Program-made: the position numbers and the translations under genes
Shown here: piece by piece, positions 56,194 to 64,000 of the stretch
How the letters are laid out: every line of letters begins with the position of its first letter
Numbering within the stretch: the first letter of the stretch is position 1
Source: Pyrenula massariospora
Lineage: Eukaryota > Ascomycota > Eurotiomycetes > Pyrenulales > Pyrenulaceae
Assembly: GCA_021030905.1 (NCBI GenBank)
Contig: JAGFMI010000006.1
Coordinates: forward strand, 930,001 to 994,000
DNA length: 64,000 nt
Direction: 5' to 3'
The notes under the pieces: generated by a model
The model's input: only the letters and a program-made list of their open reading frames with translations
Databases searched by the model: none
Told to the model about the DNA's origin: nothing

Positions 56194-57327
56194 CTATCTC
56201 GACTCATAGTCATAAAGAACCGTATCCTCACGCTTCGCACTTTTTTTGCCAAAGTCCTGAGCGACCCACAGAAACTTGGCGATCAAATCAACACTATATC
56301 CTCCATTGAAAATTTGGTCAATTGCGTTGGGACTGATTCGATCGGTCGCGTGAGACGTGCTGTCCTTTGGCAATCTATACCTACCTCCGATTGGCAGGCC
56401 AAACCCATATGACAGCAGCAGAAATGGCAAAACCGTGAACACGTTGCAGCGTCCGTTGCCGTTTTTAAAGCAGTGCAGAACATGCAGCATACGCACTGTA
56501 CGCGCGATGGCTTCCAATCGCGCGAATGGAGTGGTAGCGTTTCCAATATTTGCCCTAAATTGTTTGAACACCTCGTCTATGATCGTCGACCAGTTGTCAT
56601 GAGGATCAGAAAAGATCACTTTTGTATTGGGCTGAGGACCCCCCATCTGGATCGCCAATGGTTTACCTTGGGGTGCGTTGTGTAATTCGTCAACCGGCCT
56701 CACTAATGGTTGACCATTGATGCTTTCTGCGCGAATATCGTTTGCGAGCGTATTCGCTGTCGGAAATGATACTGAAGTCCTCCCGGTCCGAGGCAAGAAA
56801 CCACTTGGATCCATTTCCAAGGTCACTGCCTTGGAAATGCTTTCGTAGGTTGACCACCCAAGAGCCTTTGCTGCATCTGCTGATGGATGTTCAAGATAAG
56901 TGGTGTATGCATGTTCCATAGCCTTTCGAAAACCGGGTGAGCCGCCAGTGTTCTTATCCTGTTTGTAATAGTTGCCTGGATCCCGGGGGTTGTCTTTAAA
57001 AGCTTTGGCATGATCTTTGGGATTAAGGTAGAGGAGCCACCAACGCCCTTCTTCACAAGTGTCCAGAATTTCGTGAAGAGGGAGAGCTGCAGCTGCTGGT
57101 GCCGCTTTTAGAGACTCTGCCTTTTCCGCGGCATAACATTTCTCAATCTGAGCAGCTATCTCTTCAAAGCTTGCATCCTGATCGATTGAAGACACGGTAG
57201 GTTGAGAAATGGGGCCACTGGTTTGGGGACGACCTGGTCCTGGGGCTAGGGCATGGCCGAGCACCTGTGTACCGATCTGTTTGACGGTGTCTCCTACTAT
57301 TTGTGAAGCGGGCTTTGGATTGCTCAT
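56194..57327 (-). CDS. Fic/Fido-like domain protein with altered HxFxxGNGR motif
   Basis: A single exon of 377 residues starting at ATG (MSNPKPASQIVGDTVKQIG). The N-terminal ~50 residues are Pro/Gly-rich; the rest looks globular. Around residues 272-300 the sequence ARTVRMLHVLHCFKNGNGR carries the Fic signature core. The canonical motif is HxFx(D/E)GNGRxxR; here His285, Phe287 and GNGR (290-293) are kept, but Asn289 replaces the acid that binds Mg2+ and the terminal Arg is missing (GRCNV). A hydrophobic helix follows (FTVLPFLLLSYGFGLP), as expected in the Fic fold. Canonical Fic proteins transfer AMP or other groups from nucleotides to target hydroxyls; activity here is uncertain. No membrane segment or clear signal peptide is seen. 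Family membership is inferred from the motif alone. Confidence 0.7.
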   Translation of the reverse strand: MSNPKPASQIVGDTVKQIGTQVLGHALAPGPGRPQTSGPISQPTVSSIDQDASFEEIAAQIEKCYAAEKAESLKAAPAAAALPLHEILDTCEEGRWWLLYLNPKDHAKAFKDNPRDPGNYYKQDKNTGGSPGFRKAMEHAYTTYLEHPSADAAKALGWSTYESISKAVTLEMDPSGFLPRTGRTSVSFPTANTLANDIRAESINGQPLVRPVDELHNAPQGKPLAIQMGGPQPNTKVIFSDPHDNWSTIIDEVFKQFRANIGNATTPFARLEAIARTVRMLHVLHCFKNGNGRCNVFTVLPFLLLSYGFGLPIGGRYRLPKDSTSHATDRISPNAIDQIFNGGYSVDLIAKFLWVAQDFGKKSAKREDTVLYDYESR

Positions 57328-58394
57328 TGTTGGCTAGGTAAGCCGTAGCGGTTTAAGAGACTTTGAACAATAATTAATGGTCTTAATGCCCTTCTGGCAC
57401 AGATTGTGCAAACAATGGTTTACACGCAGAAAAAAGCTCATGGAAAGCCAAGTAAAGTAAAGGCGGGTATTTATATCTTTTGCTCCTGGGAACCCGGCTC
57501 CTCAGCTTATAAGAGTACTCATCTTAAGGGAAAGAGCATCCTGCGAGCCGATTTGAATATTGAATTTAATTACATTGTGGCCTAAAAATAGATACGAGAA
57601 ATGCGGGTACAAAACCTTTCCCCTAAAAGAGTCAGTAGCGACCACACGGAGCCATACATATACTCGGGTGAGGTTTAATCAGACACTACTGAAACAACCA
57701 TAGCTAACACTGGGCTGAAACGCCATGGCAAACGGCATCATCAGCCGCTTATTGGTGGCCCAATTATCGTACATTCCTTGAGTAAGAGACCGCTCTGGCT
57801 GACCGGCCAATGTTTGATGCTCAATATATTGTTTCTGGTAATGTAGAACTCATTTGATGAGAACGGAAAAGGGATAACAAGTCACACAGGACTCACACAA
57901 CGCCGTTGGGTAGGACAGAGTTTCTAATTATACAGAGTAAGACCATGGCGTAGCTGAGCACTCTTCTTAATTTGGTAGATGCTGGCATAAAAACCCAAAG
58001 TTTCGAAAGGTTTGAATGAGATGGCTTGCAGTAAGACGGTATAAGGTGGAGAGTACGGGAAGTCAGAAGTTTTGCTAGGATCTAGAACAGGCTAAACCAT
58101 TCTCGGCAGGGCTCTTTGGCCGACTAACTAGCCTTCCCTCGCCATCACTTAAGCATGCTACAGACAATAGAGTTGACGGCGGGATAATGTAAGTTTCGGT
58201 ATTGACAGTCTACCTTCAACTAAATGCAATCCGTTCACTATTAGGCTGCTTCCGGCAACTCAAGTCAAATGCAAAGCGACAAGCACTTTGCGCTAAGCTT
58301 TGTCTCTTTCGAACGACGCAATTTAAAATCACCAGCCCAAAACCTTCATATTTCCGTCAACGATGGCTACCGTAGCCGCTCGCATTCATAGGCA
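57328..58394. other. Intergenic, promoter of the Fic-like gene
   Basis: About 1.1 kb without supported genes or repeats. Confidence 0.5.
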
Positions 58395-59582
58395 TCAAGA
58401 GTCATCCTCGAGTTTTTGGACGACACCATGAGGCTGGTCTGTGGTGGCGGCAAAGATCTTGTCGTGGAAGTAACGCTTATTGGGCTTCTCTTGCTTGTAC
58501 CGGCTTAGTTCGTGGACCAGCGGCCCATTTTCTTCGATATCAGCTCCACGGAAGGTTCGGGAATATTGTTCTTTGTGCTCAAAGAATTGATTTTCTTCAA
58601 GAAATTTCAATCTTCTCGCTTGCTGGATTTCTTGAGAGCTCGATCCCTCCTTCTGCGGCGTCAGCGGTCTTGTAGGTCCCGGTGCTATTTTAATTTCTCG
58701 ATCGAGCACATGCCTGTCGTCGTGTCTAGTATTTGCCCGATTTTGTTCCTGGCATATGAAGCACCTGCTTGTGATATTCCAAACGAACTTATCCTCCGCT
58801 GACCCATAGCCGACAGGGTCATCGCCTGATAGCATATCCGGGACTTTGCCTGTGTAACAGCCACAAGCTAGAGTGCGAATGCCAAGATGTCTGTTGTCAT
58901 CACCCTGACCAGGATACTGTAAAGGGAGAGGCCACTGGTCGAATTTAGGCCTCCCAGTAAAGGTCGGTTTGGGCATTGTCATTTGGCCGAGGTGCCCGCA
59001 TTGAAAGCTGAGATATCCCATCTCATATTGTTGACCCGGTGGACGGATTTCCTCCGCGTAGGCAGAGGCAATGGGAATCTTCATATTCTCATCTGCTGAT
59101 TCAGGGGGGCAAGAGTTTTCGTCACTCTGAATTCCATCATCGACGACAAGATTTTGCTCTTGCTTGATCCTGGATGCCAGTTCAGGCTTTACGGTCGGAG
59201 CGCTGAGCCGGTCAATTTTGTCATCTCTTTTTGAGGCTCCTCCTCGATGATACCACCAGTAAACGTCCCCTATGGAGTCCCTCTCACATGATTTGAAGGT
59301 TGTTTCCTTGCCTTGACTAGGTTGGCAACGATCCGAGGGGAGATTTTTGTAACTGTAGATATCTTGACATGGTTGCCTCTTGTGGAGTTTCCACCCACGG
59401 CATGATGGGCAGCAGAGGAAGAAGCTGTGAGCTATCGGGAGCTCCTGATGCGTGCACATTGGTGGAATTCTCGACTCAGGGTCGTCCAGTCTTGAGGCTT
59501 GGGCAACTACATCTTCGCAGACCTTCAGGATCATGGTGCAGTGAAAGCAATGAAGGAAAATGTCGAAAATGAAGAAGCACAT
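58395..59582 (-). CDS. Hypothetical protein with paired cysteines
   Basis: An ATG-started frame of 395 residues. The first 20 residues are hydrophobic and Cys/Phe-rich (MCFFIFDIFLHCFHCTMILK); a second in-frame ATG gives MILKVCEDVV as an alternative start. CX2C-like pairs occur in FLCCPSCRGWK and RCFICQEQNR, with further Cys/His in FQCGHLGQM and LACGCYTG, so a zinc-binding arrangement is possible. The C-terminal half contains a charged helical segment (EIQQARRLKFLEENQFFEH) and YSRTFRGADIEENGPLVHEL. No family was recognised. The absence of stops over 1.2 kb and the Cys pattern favour a real gene, perhaps lineage-specific. Confidence 0.6.
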   Translation of the reverse strand: MCFFIFDIFLHCFHCTMILKVCEDVVAQASRLDDPESRIPPMCTHQELPIAHSFFLCCPSCRGWKLHKRQPCQDIYSYKNLPSDRCQPSQGKETTFKSCERDSIGDVYWWYHRGGASKRDDKIDRLSAPTVKPELASRIKQEQNLVVDDGIQSDENSCPPESADENMKIPIASAYAEEIRPPGQQYEMGYLSFQCGHLGQMTMPKPTFTGRPKFDQWPLPLQYPGQGDDNRHLGIRTLACGCYTGKVPDMLSGDDPVGYGSAEDKFVWNITSRCFICQEQNRANTRHDDRHVLDREIKIAPGPTRPLTPQKEGSSSQEIQQARRLKFLEENQFFEHKEQYSRTFRGADIEENGPLVHELSRYKQEKPNKRYFHDKIFAATTDQPHGVVQKLEDDS

Positions 59583-60595
59583 GACTGTATGTTAACACTA
59601 ACAGTAGGATGTAAAAGTTTAAGAAGGAAGGGTCTTGTACGAAGAGATTTTATTGTCAAGGAAGGAAACAGCAAAGAACGATAATCGTTACAGCGGCAGA
59701 ATGCTATGACAATCAAGTTGAAACTTGTCAGAGTGTAATGCTTGGGCTCTGATTGAAACACCTGGCTGGGGGCAAAAGGCATCTTATGACTTTATCTATT
59801 CACAGGCGTCACTAGTGACGTGAAGTCGTTCATTTGAAGATTTGTTGGTTGCTAGGGCAGGTTCAGCAGGTGACCACGGATGGGTGAAGGCCGGGGCTTT
59901 CCGTTCACTGATCATATGCCATCAGAAATTGAATAAATAGCAGTAAATGTAAGAGAATCATTCAACTGACTAAAACGTTCTACCCTTCTCCTAGAACACT
60001 ATGGGGAGCCGAGGAAAGGCCTACGACGGTTTCATCCATCGTAGAGTCCATCTCCCCTAGCGAAGTGCATGGTATCATCGAAAGTTGATCGCTCATAGAA
60101 GTGCTAAGTTTCTAGTATGCGCTCACGGCATCGCTTGAAATGACGGAAGAGTCAAAGACCATAACAGTCTGAGCGTAAGAGCTCGTAAAGCACCTTCTTT
60201 CGAAAGTCTGCTCATACCCATGTGTAATGGGTAATTTGCAGCAGAGCTGCAGTGAATTTGCAGGTCAACATGCTGTTCCTCCCACTCGAAGGTGTGGCTA
60301 TAAATACACCTTATTTCTTCCGAAAACTGGCACTGGAACCCAATATTCGATATGAAGGATATCTTTTTTTGGTAGGTCTCTATGCGGTGATTTGCCTTAA
60401 GCCATGAGCCGGGGGGAATGTGTATCGCAAACGGAGTGCGTCCAAGACCGGGAGCTGAAACTGAGAATCCAGGAACAACAAGCTGATGGTACTCTGTAAT
60501 AATGAGACGATTTCAGTTTCATGAAGAGTTGCCGTAGAGTGTGGCTGAAGATTCCCAGGACGAGTATAATTGCTATTCCACAGTCTTACCGCTCT
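59583..60595. other. Intergenic, 1 kb
   Basis: Spacer between two minus-strand genes. No gene, tRNA or repeat was recognised. Confidence 0.5.
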
Positions 60596-60883
60596 TCAGC
60601 CTTTCCTGTTCTTCCCAAGTATTCCCTTCTTTTCCACGTGGGTCTTTTGTTTCTGTTTTTTGCCACCTTTGAGAATCTCGAGATGTCCGGCCTTCTCCGC
60701 CAGACTCGACTCCATTTTCTCAGCCAGTCCTGACGAGATCTTCTTGTTCATCTTTTGCTGCTTAAGCAACGAGGCTTTCTTTGGAGCGATGGAGCGAGCG
60801 CCTTTTTTGGTGACTCTGCTACCTTTGGTGGTGCCTTTATGAGAGATCTTAGCCGGCTTTGACTTGGTTAGACCCTGTGCCAT
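60596..60883 (-). CDS. DUF2462/UPF0390 family small basic protein
   Basis: A single exon of 95 residues starting MAQGLTKSKPAKIS. The block TKKGARSIAPKKASLLKQQK followed by MNKKISSGLAEKMESSL and AEKAGHLEILKGGKK matches the eukaryotic UPF0390/DUF2462 family, small Lys-rich proteins of unknown function thought to be nuclear or nucleolar. The length is that of the family. It is head to head with rpb2, 416 bp between ATGs. Confidence 0.9.
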   Translation of the reverse strand: MAQGLTKSKPAKISHKGTTKGSRVTKKGARSIAPKKASLLKQQKMNKKISSGLAEKMESSLAEKAGHLEILKGGKKQKQKTHVEKKGILGKNRKG

Positions 60884-61299
60884 ATCAGCAGTATATGAAA
60901 AAGGTTAGGACTGCGTTTGTAAGGTCAGAGCTTAGGAGGTGACACGCGAATAATTATTAGATCTTAGAGTAGTGGCGTGCAAGCATTCGGGAGCCCAGAG
61001 CCAAGCCTTTTCCGGATTAGCCTGCATTTGCCTCGTCGTCCCTGGAACAGCCTTGCGGTTAAGTTTTAAATTCCTCGCGACGTGGTGCCTTCGACTGAAG
61101 TCCACGCACGAGATTTATTTTTGATCTCGTCGCGGTCTTCAAGCATCTCTGTCCCGGGGATTGCTCGGTTCGAAAGTGGTGAAGTCACCAGACAAATCCT
61201 TCTCCTTGCGACACTGGTCACATTTGCTCATCTCTTCTCAAGCCAAATGCCATTTCGTTGACGCTTCTTGCCACCGCTCAATCTCCCTTCACGACCATC
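60884..61299. promoter_or_regulatory. Bidirectional promoter region of the DUF2462 gene and rpb2
   Basis: 416 bp between divergent start codons. A pyrimidine-rich leader (CTCTTCTCAAGCC and following) precedes the rpb2 ATG. No specific motif was assigned. Confidence 0.5.
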
Positions 61300-64000
61300 A
61301 TGGCAGGCTATGACCCAGAGCAGTATGCCGCCAATGGCTATTACGGCGATGGAATAGATGGCGATGAAGAGGAGGATAACAAAATCGTTCCCGAAGATTT
61401 ATGGCAAGTGATCGGATCCTTCTTCGACTCGAAAGGACTCTGCTCGCAGCAGATCGAATCATTCAATACATTTATGAGGAGTACAATGCAAGATCTGGTA
61501 GCTGAACACGGTCAGGTATCTTTAGACCAGCAAGTCCCTCCTGCCGAAGGCGACCCAAACCCTATCGTCATCAAAAGGCATGGCGTCAAGTTTGGCAAGA
61601 TTTCTTTGTCGGCTCCGACCATGACAGAGGGCGATGGGATTACGACTGCTCTATTCCCCCACGAAGCTCGACTACGAAGTCTCACCTATGCCAGTGCGGT
61701 CTATCTCCAAATGACAAAAACACTTTGGGTAGCGCGGGAGCGGCCACTAATTGAAAATGGTGAAGAAGCTCTTGGTCATGTTGACGAGCAAGGAAACGAA
61801 CTTTACTGGAGTCAAGAAGATCTCGCAGAGGAAGGGGCGCAGCAAGATATCTTCATTGGCCGAATACCAATTATGTTGAAGTCTTCAACATGCCACCTGA
61901 ATGATAAGGAACTCTTCGCTACTGAGAAAGACATGTTCGCTTGGGGTGAATGCCCGTTCGATCAGGGAGGGTATTTCATCATTAATGGCAGCGAAAAGGT
62001 GCTCATTGCTCAAGAGCGAAGCGCGGGGAATATTGTACAAGTCTTCAAGAAAGCTGCACCCAGCCCAATCCGATACATGGCCGAGATTCGGAGCTCTATT
62101 GATACGGGTGCCCGGATTCTATCAACGTGCACTGTGAAGCTGATGGGTCAGGCTGAAGGTGCCCAACATAGAATTGCGAACCCTATTAAGGTGGCCCTTC
62201 CTTACATTCGGCAAGACATCCCACTTGTGATTGTATTTCGAGCTCTTGGAATCGTTCCAGACAGCGAGATTTTAGAAAAAATTTGCTTCGACCAGAGCGA
62301 CAAGGAAATGATGGAAATGCTAATGGGCTCGCTTCAAGAAGGCAGTGTCATCCAAAATACAGAGGTTGCTCTAGATTTTATCGGCCGCCGGGGTCCTAAT
62401 GCGGCTTTAAGAAGCTCTGAGCGACGTGCCTACGCTGAAAGTATCTTGACCAAGGAATTTCTTCCGCATATTGGTCAGGATGCTGCGTCTCGGAGCGAAG
62501 GTCGTAAGGCGTATTTCCTTGGCTATATGGTCAATCGAATGCTGAGATGTGCCTTGGGACGTACGGAGCCAGATGACCGCGATCATCTGGGTAAGAAACG
62601 GCTCGATCTTGCTGGACCCCTGATGGCCAAATTGTTCCGAACACAATTCCAGAAGGTTGTAAAAGACTTTCAACGATACATGCAAAAACAGGTTGAGAAT
62701 GGTCAGGAGATAAATCTCCGAGTCGGGTTCAAGCCAAACATCATTACGAACGGGCTAAAATATTCCCTAGCTACCGGCAACTGGGGTGAGCAAAAGAAGT
62801 CCAACAAGAACACTGCAGGGGTTTCTCAAGTATTAAGTCGGTACACTTTTGCTTCAACGCTGTCTCATCTTCGTCGAACCAATGCACCGATTGGGCGCGA
62901 TGGCAAGATTGCCAAGCCACGTCAGCTCCATAACACGCACTGGGGGTTTATCTGCCCTGCGGAAACACCCGAAGGTCAAGCATGCGGTTTGGTCAAGAAT
63001 CTTGCGCTGATGAGCGCTGTGACTACTGGTGGACCATCTCAACCGATCATGAAGTATCTTTTAGACAAGCGACATGTGGAGCCTCTCGAAGATTGGGAAC
63101 CACAGTTGACACCACATGCTACCAAGATTTTCATCAACGGAGTCTGGTTTGCAGTCATCAAAGAAGAGCCACGTTTCTTGGTTGAACATTTCCGAGAACT
63201 TAGAAGGAAGAGTCACTTGCCCGATATGACTGCCTTGGTGTGGGATATACGGGATCGAGAATTCCGAATCAATACCGATGCTGGACGAATCGTTCGCCCA
63301 TTGTTTGTCGTGGAAAGCAATCCAGCCCATCCTAACAAAGGCTACCTCGTCCTAAACAAGAGCCATGTCGCCCGTCTCTCGGCCACTCGAGAAGCCAGAA
63401 TGGCTGGGCGACCGATTGAAGAGTATGAGCAAGAGCCCTTTGAATGGCCGGATCTTGTGCGAGAGGGTATCATCGACTGGGTGGATGCAGAAGAGGAAGA
63501 GACGCTCATGATTGTCATGAGCCCCGATGAGCTCGAGAACTCGAGAATACATCATTCAGGTTACTCACTTCCACCAGCAGAAGACCCTTTAGAGCGAGTC
63601 GCCCCCCTTCTCAATCCCTATGCCCACACCTTTACTCACTGCGAAATCCACCCAAGTATGATATTGGGAGTATGTGCGAGCATCATTCCTTTCCCTGACC
63701 ATAACCAGTCCCCACGTAACACCTACCAATCTGCTATGGGTAAACAGGCCATGGGCGTCTTCCTCACCAACTTTGATCAAAGGATGGAAACGATGGCAAA
63801 CATCCTATACTATCCTCAGAAACCTCTTGCGATCACAAGCTCCATGGAGTACTTGAGGTTCCGTGACCTTCCCGCCGGCCAAAACGCCATTGTGGCTATT
63901 GCGTGCTATTCTGGCTACAATCAGGAAGACTCGGTCATCATGAATCAAAGTAGTATTGATCGAGGGTTGTTCCGAAGTCTCTTCTACCGGACGTACCAGG
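61300..64000 (+). CDS. rpb2: RNA polymerase II second-largest subunit Rpb2 (partial, 3' end outside window)
   Basis: The frame opens at ATG ([18 protein letters not shown]) and runs uninterrupted for 900 codons to the window edge; the full protein should be about 1,250 residues. Rpb2 forms one side of the active-centre cleft of Pol II. Recognisable segments are [68 protein letters not shown] and AYSG-type residues near the end ([19 protein letters not shown]). The last contains the conserved acidic residues near the catalytic centre. No intron is needed in this part. The zinc domain and C-terminal clamp lie beyond the window. Confidence 0.97.
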   Translation, partial: MAGYDPEQYAANGYYGDGIDGDEEEDNKIVPEDLWQVIGSFFDSKGLCSQQIESFNTFMRSTMQDLVAEHGQVSLDQQVPPAEGDPNPIVIKRHGVKFGKISLSAPTMTEGDGITTALFPHEARLRSLTYASAVYLQMTKTLWVARERPLIENGEEALGHVDEQGNELYWSQEDLAEEGAQQDIFIGRIPIMLKSSTCHLNDKELFATEKDMFAWGECPFDQGGYFIINGSEKVLIAQERSAGNIVQVFKKAAPSPIRYMAEIRSSIDTGARILSTCTVKLMGQAEGAQHRIANPIKVALPYIRQDIPLVIVFRALGIVPDSEILEKICFDQSDKEMMEMLMGSLQEGSVIQNTEVALDFIGRRGPNAALRSSERRAYAESILTKEFLPHIGQDAASRSEGRKAYFLGYMVNRMLRCALGRTEPDDRDHLGKKRLDLAGPLMAKLFRTQFQKVVKDFQRYMQKQVENGQEINLRVGFKPNIITNGLKYSLATGNWGEQKKSNKNTAGVSQVLSRYTFASTLSHLRRTNAPIGRDGKIAKPRQLHNTHWGFICPAETPEGQACGLVKNLALMSAVTTGGPSQPIMKYLLDKRHVEPLEDWEPQLTPHATKIFINGVWFAVIKEEPRFLVEHFRELRRKSHLPDMTALVWDIRDREFRINTDAGRIVRPLFVVESNPAHPNKGYLVLNKSHVARLSATREARMAGRPIEEYEQEPFEWPDLVREGIIDWVDAEEEETLMIVMSPDELENSRIHHSGYSLPPAEDPLERVAPLLNPYAHTFTHCEIHPSMILGVCASIIPFPDHNQSPRNTYQSAMGKQAMGVFLTNFDQRMETMANILYYPQKPLAITSSMEYLRFRDLPAGQNAIVAIACYSGYNQEDSVIMNQSSIDRGLFRSLFYRTYQ

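Noticed and set aside
1-64000. CRISPR arrays, prokaryotic operons or phage
   Set aside because: Spliceosomal introns and eukaryotic gene families throughout; no spaced direct repeats of CRISPR type were seen.

Overview
The window is nuclear DNA of a filamentous ascomycete (Pezizomycotina). Genes are split by short introns, mostly 45-70 nt, with GT..AG ends and CTNAC-type branch points close to the acceptor. Intergenic gaps are short. The gene set is typical of this group: Het-C, a Clr5-domain protein, a fungal bZIP regulator, a Zn2Cys6 regulator, a hybrid histidine kinase, a GH92 mannosidase and a GPI-anchored Ser/Thr-rich wall protein. Species cannot be fixed from sequence alone. No rRNA, convincing tRNA, CRISPR array or intact transposon was seen. 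All exon-intron structures below were derived by eye from splice consensus, reading frame and family conservation; all joins keep frame.

Layout. 0.6-13 kb: a vacuolar Ca2+/H+ exchanger (-), a metallo-beta-lactamase-like protein (+), a Clr5 protein (-), a bZIP protein (-) and a PAF-acetylhydrolase-like enzyme (+). 13-24.5 kb: het-c (-), mitochondrial D-lactate dehydrogenase (-), a Ypt4/Rab4-type GTPase (+), xylitol dehydrogenase (-), a 2-oxoglutarate/Fe(II) oxygenase (+) and a small cupin (-). 26-38 kb: a 1289-residue hybrid histidine kinase (+), the U3 snoRNP WD protein Nan1/Utp17/WDR75 (-), the RNA polymerase subunit Rpb10 (+) and a fungal protein of unknown function (+). 38-46 kb: a nitrilase (-), a secreted M14 carboxypeptidase (+), a Zn2Cys6 factor (+) and a GPI-type wall protein (+). 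46-50.8 kb is gene-poor, with a candidate small secreted protein, one doubtful frame and a possible decayed repeat. 50.8-64 kb: GH92 (+), Mtc1 (-), a Fic-like protein (-), an unknown Cys-containing protein (-), a DUF2462/UPF0390 protein (-) and rpb2 (+, cut by the window end).

Functional links. Two head-to-head pairs join growth genes: nan1/rpb10 (Pol I/rRNA processing and a subunit shared by Pol I, II and III) and DUF2462/rpb2. Xylitol dehydrogenase and the 2OG oxygenase are also head to head. Most other neighbours look unrelated, as in ordinary fungal housekeeping DNA.

Most notable: the Fic-like protein with an altered HxFxxGNGR motif; two probable GC-AG introns; a 4-nt first coding exon; a Gly/Tyr-rich Het-C tail; a Rab with a long insert between G4 and G5; and a recurrent switch from C-rich to G-rich coding strand near the 3' ends of several unrelated genes. 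I did not find a clear, previously undescribed multi-gene system.
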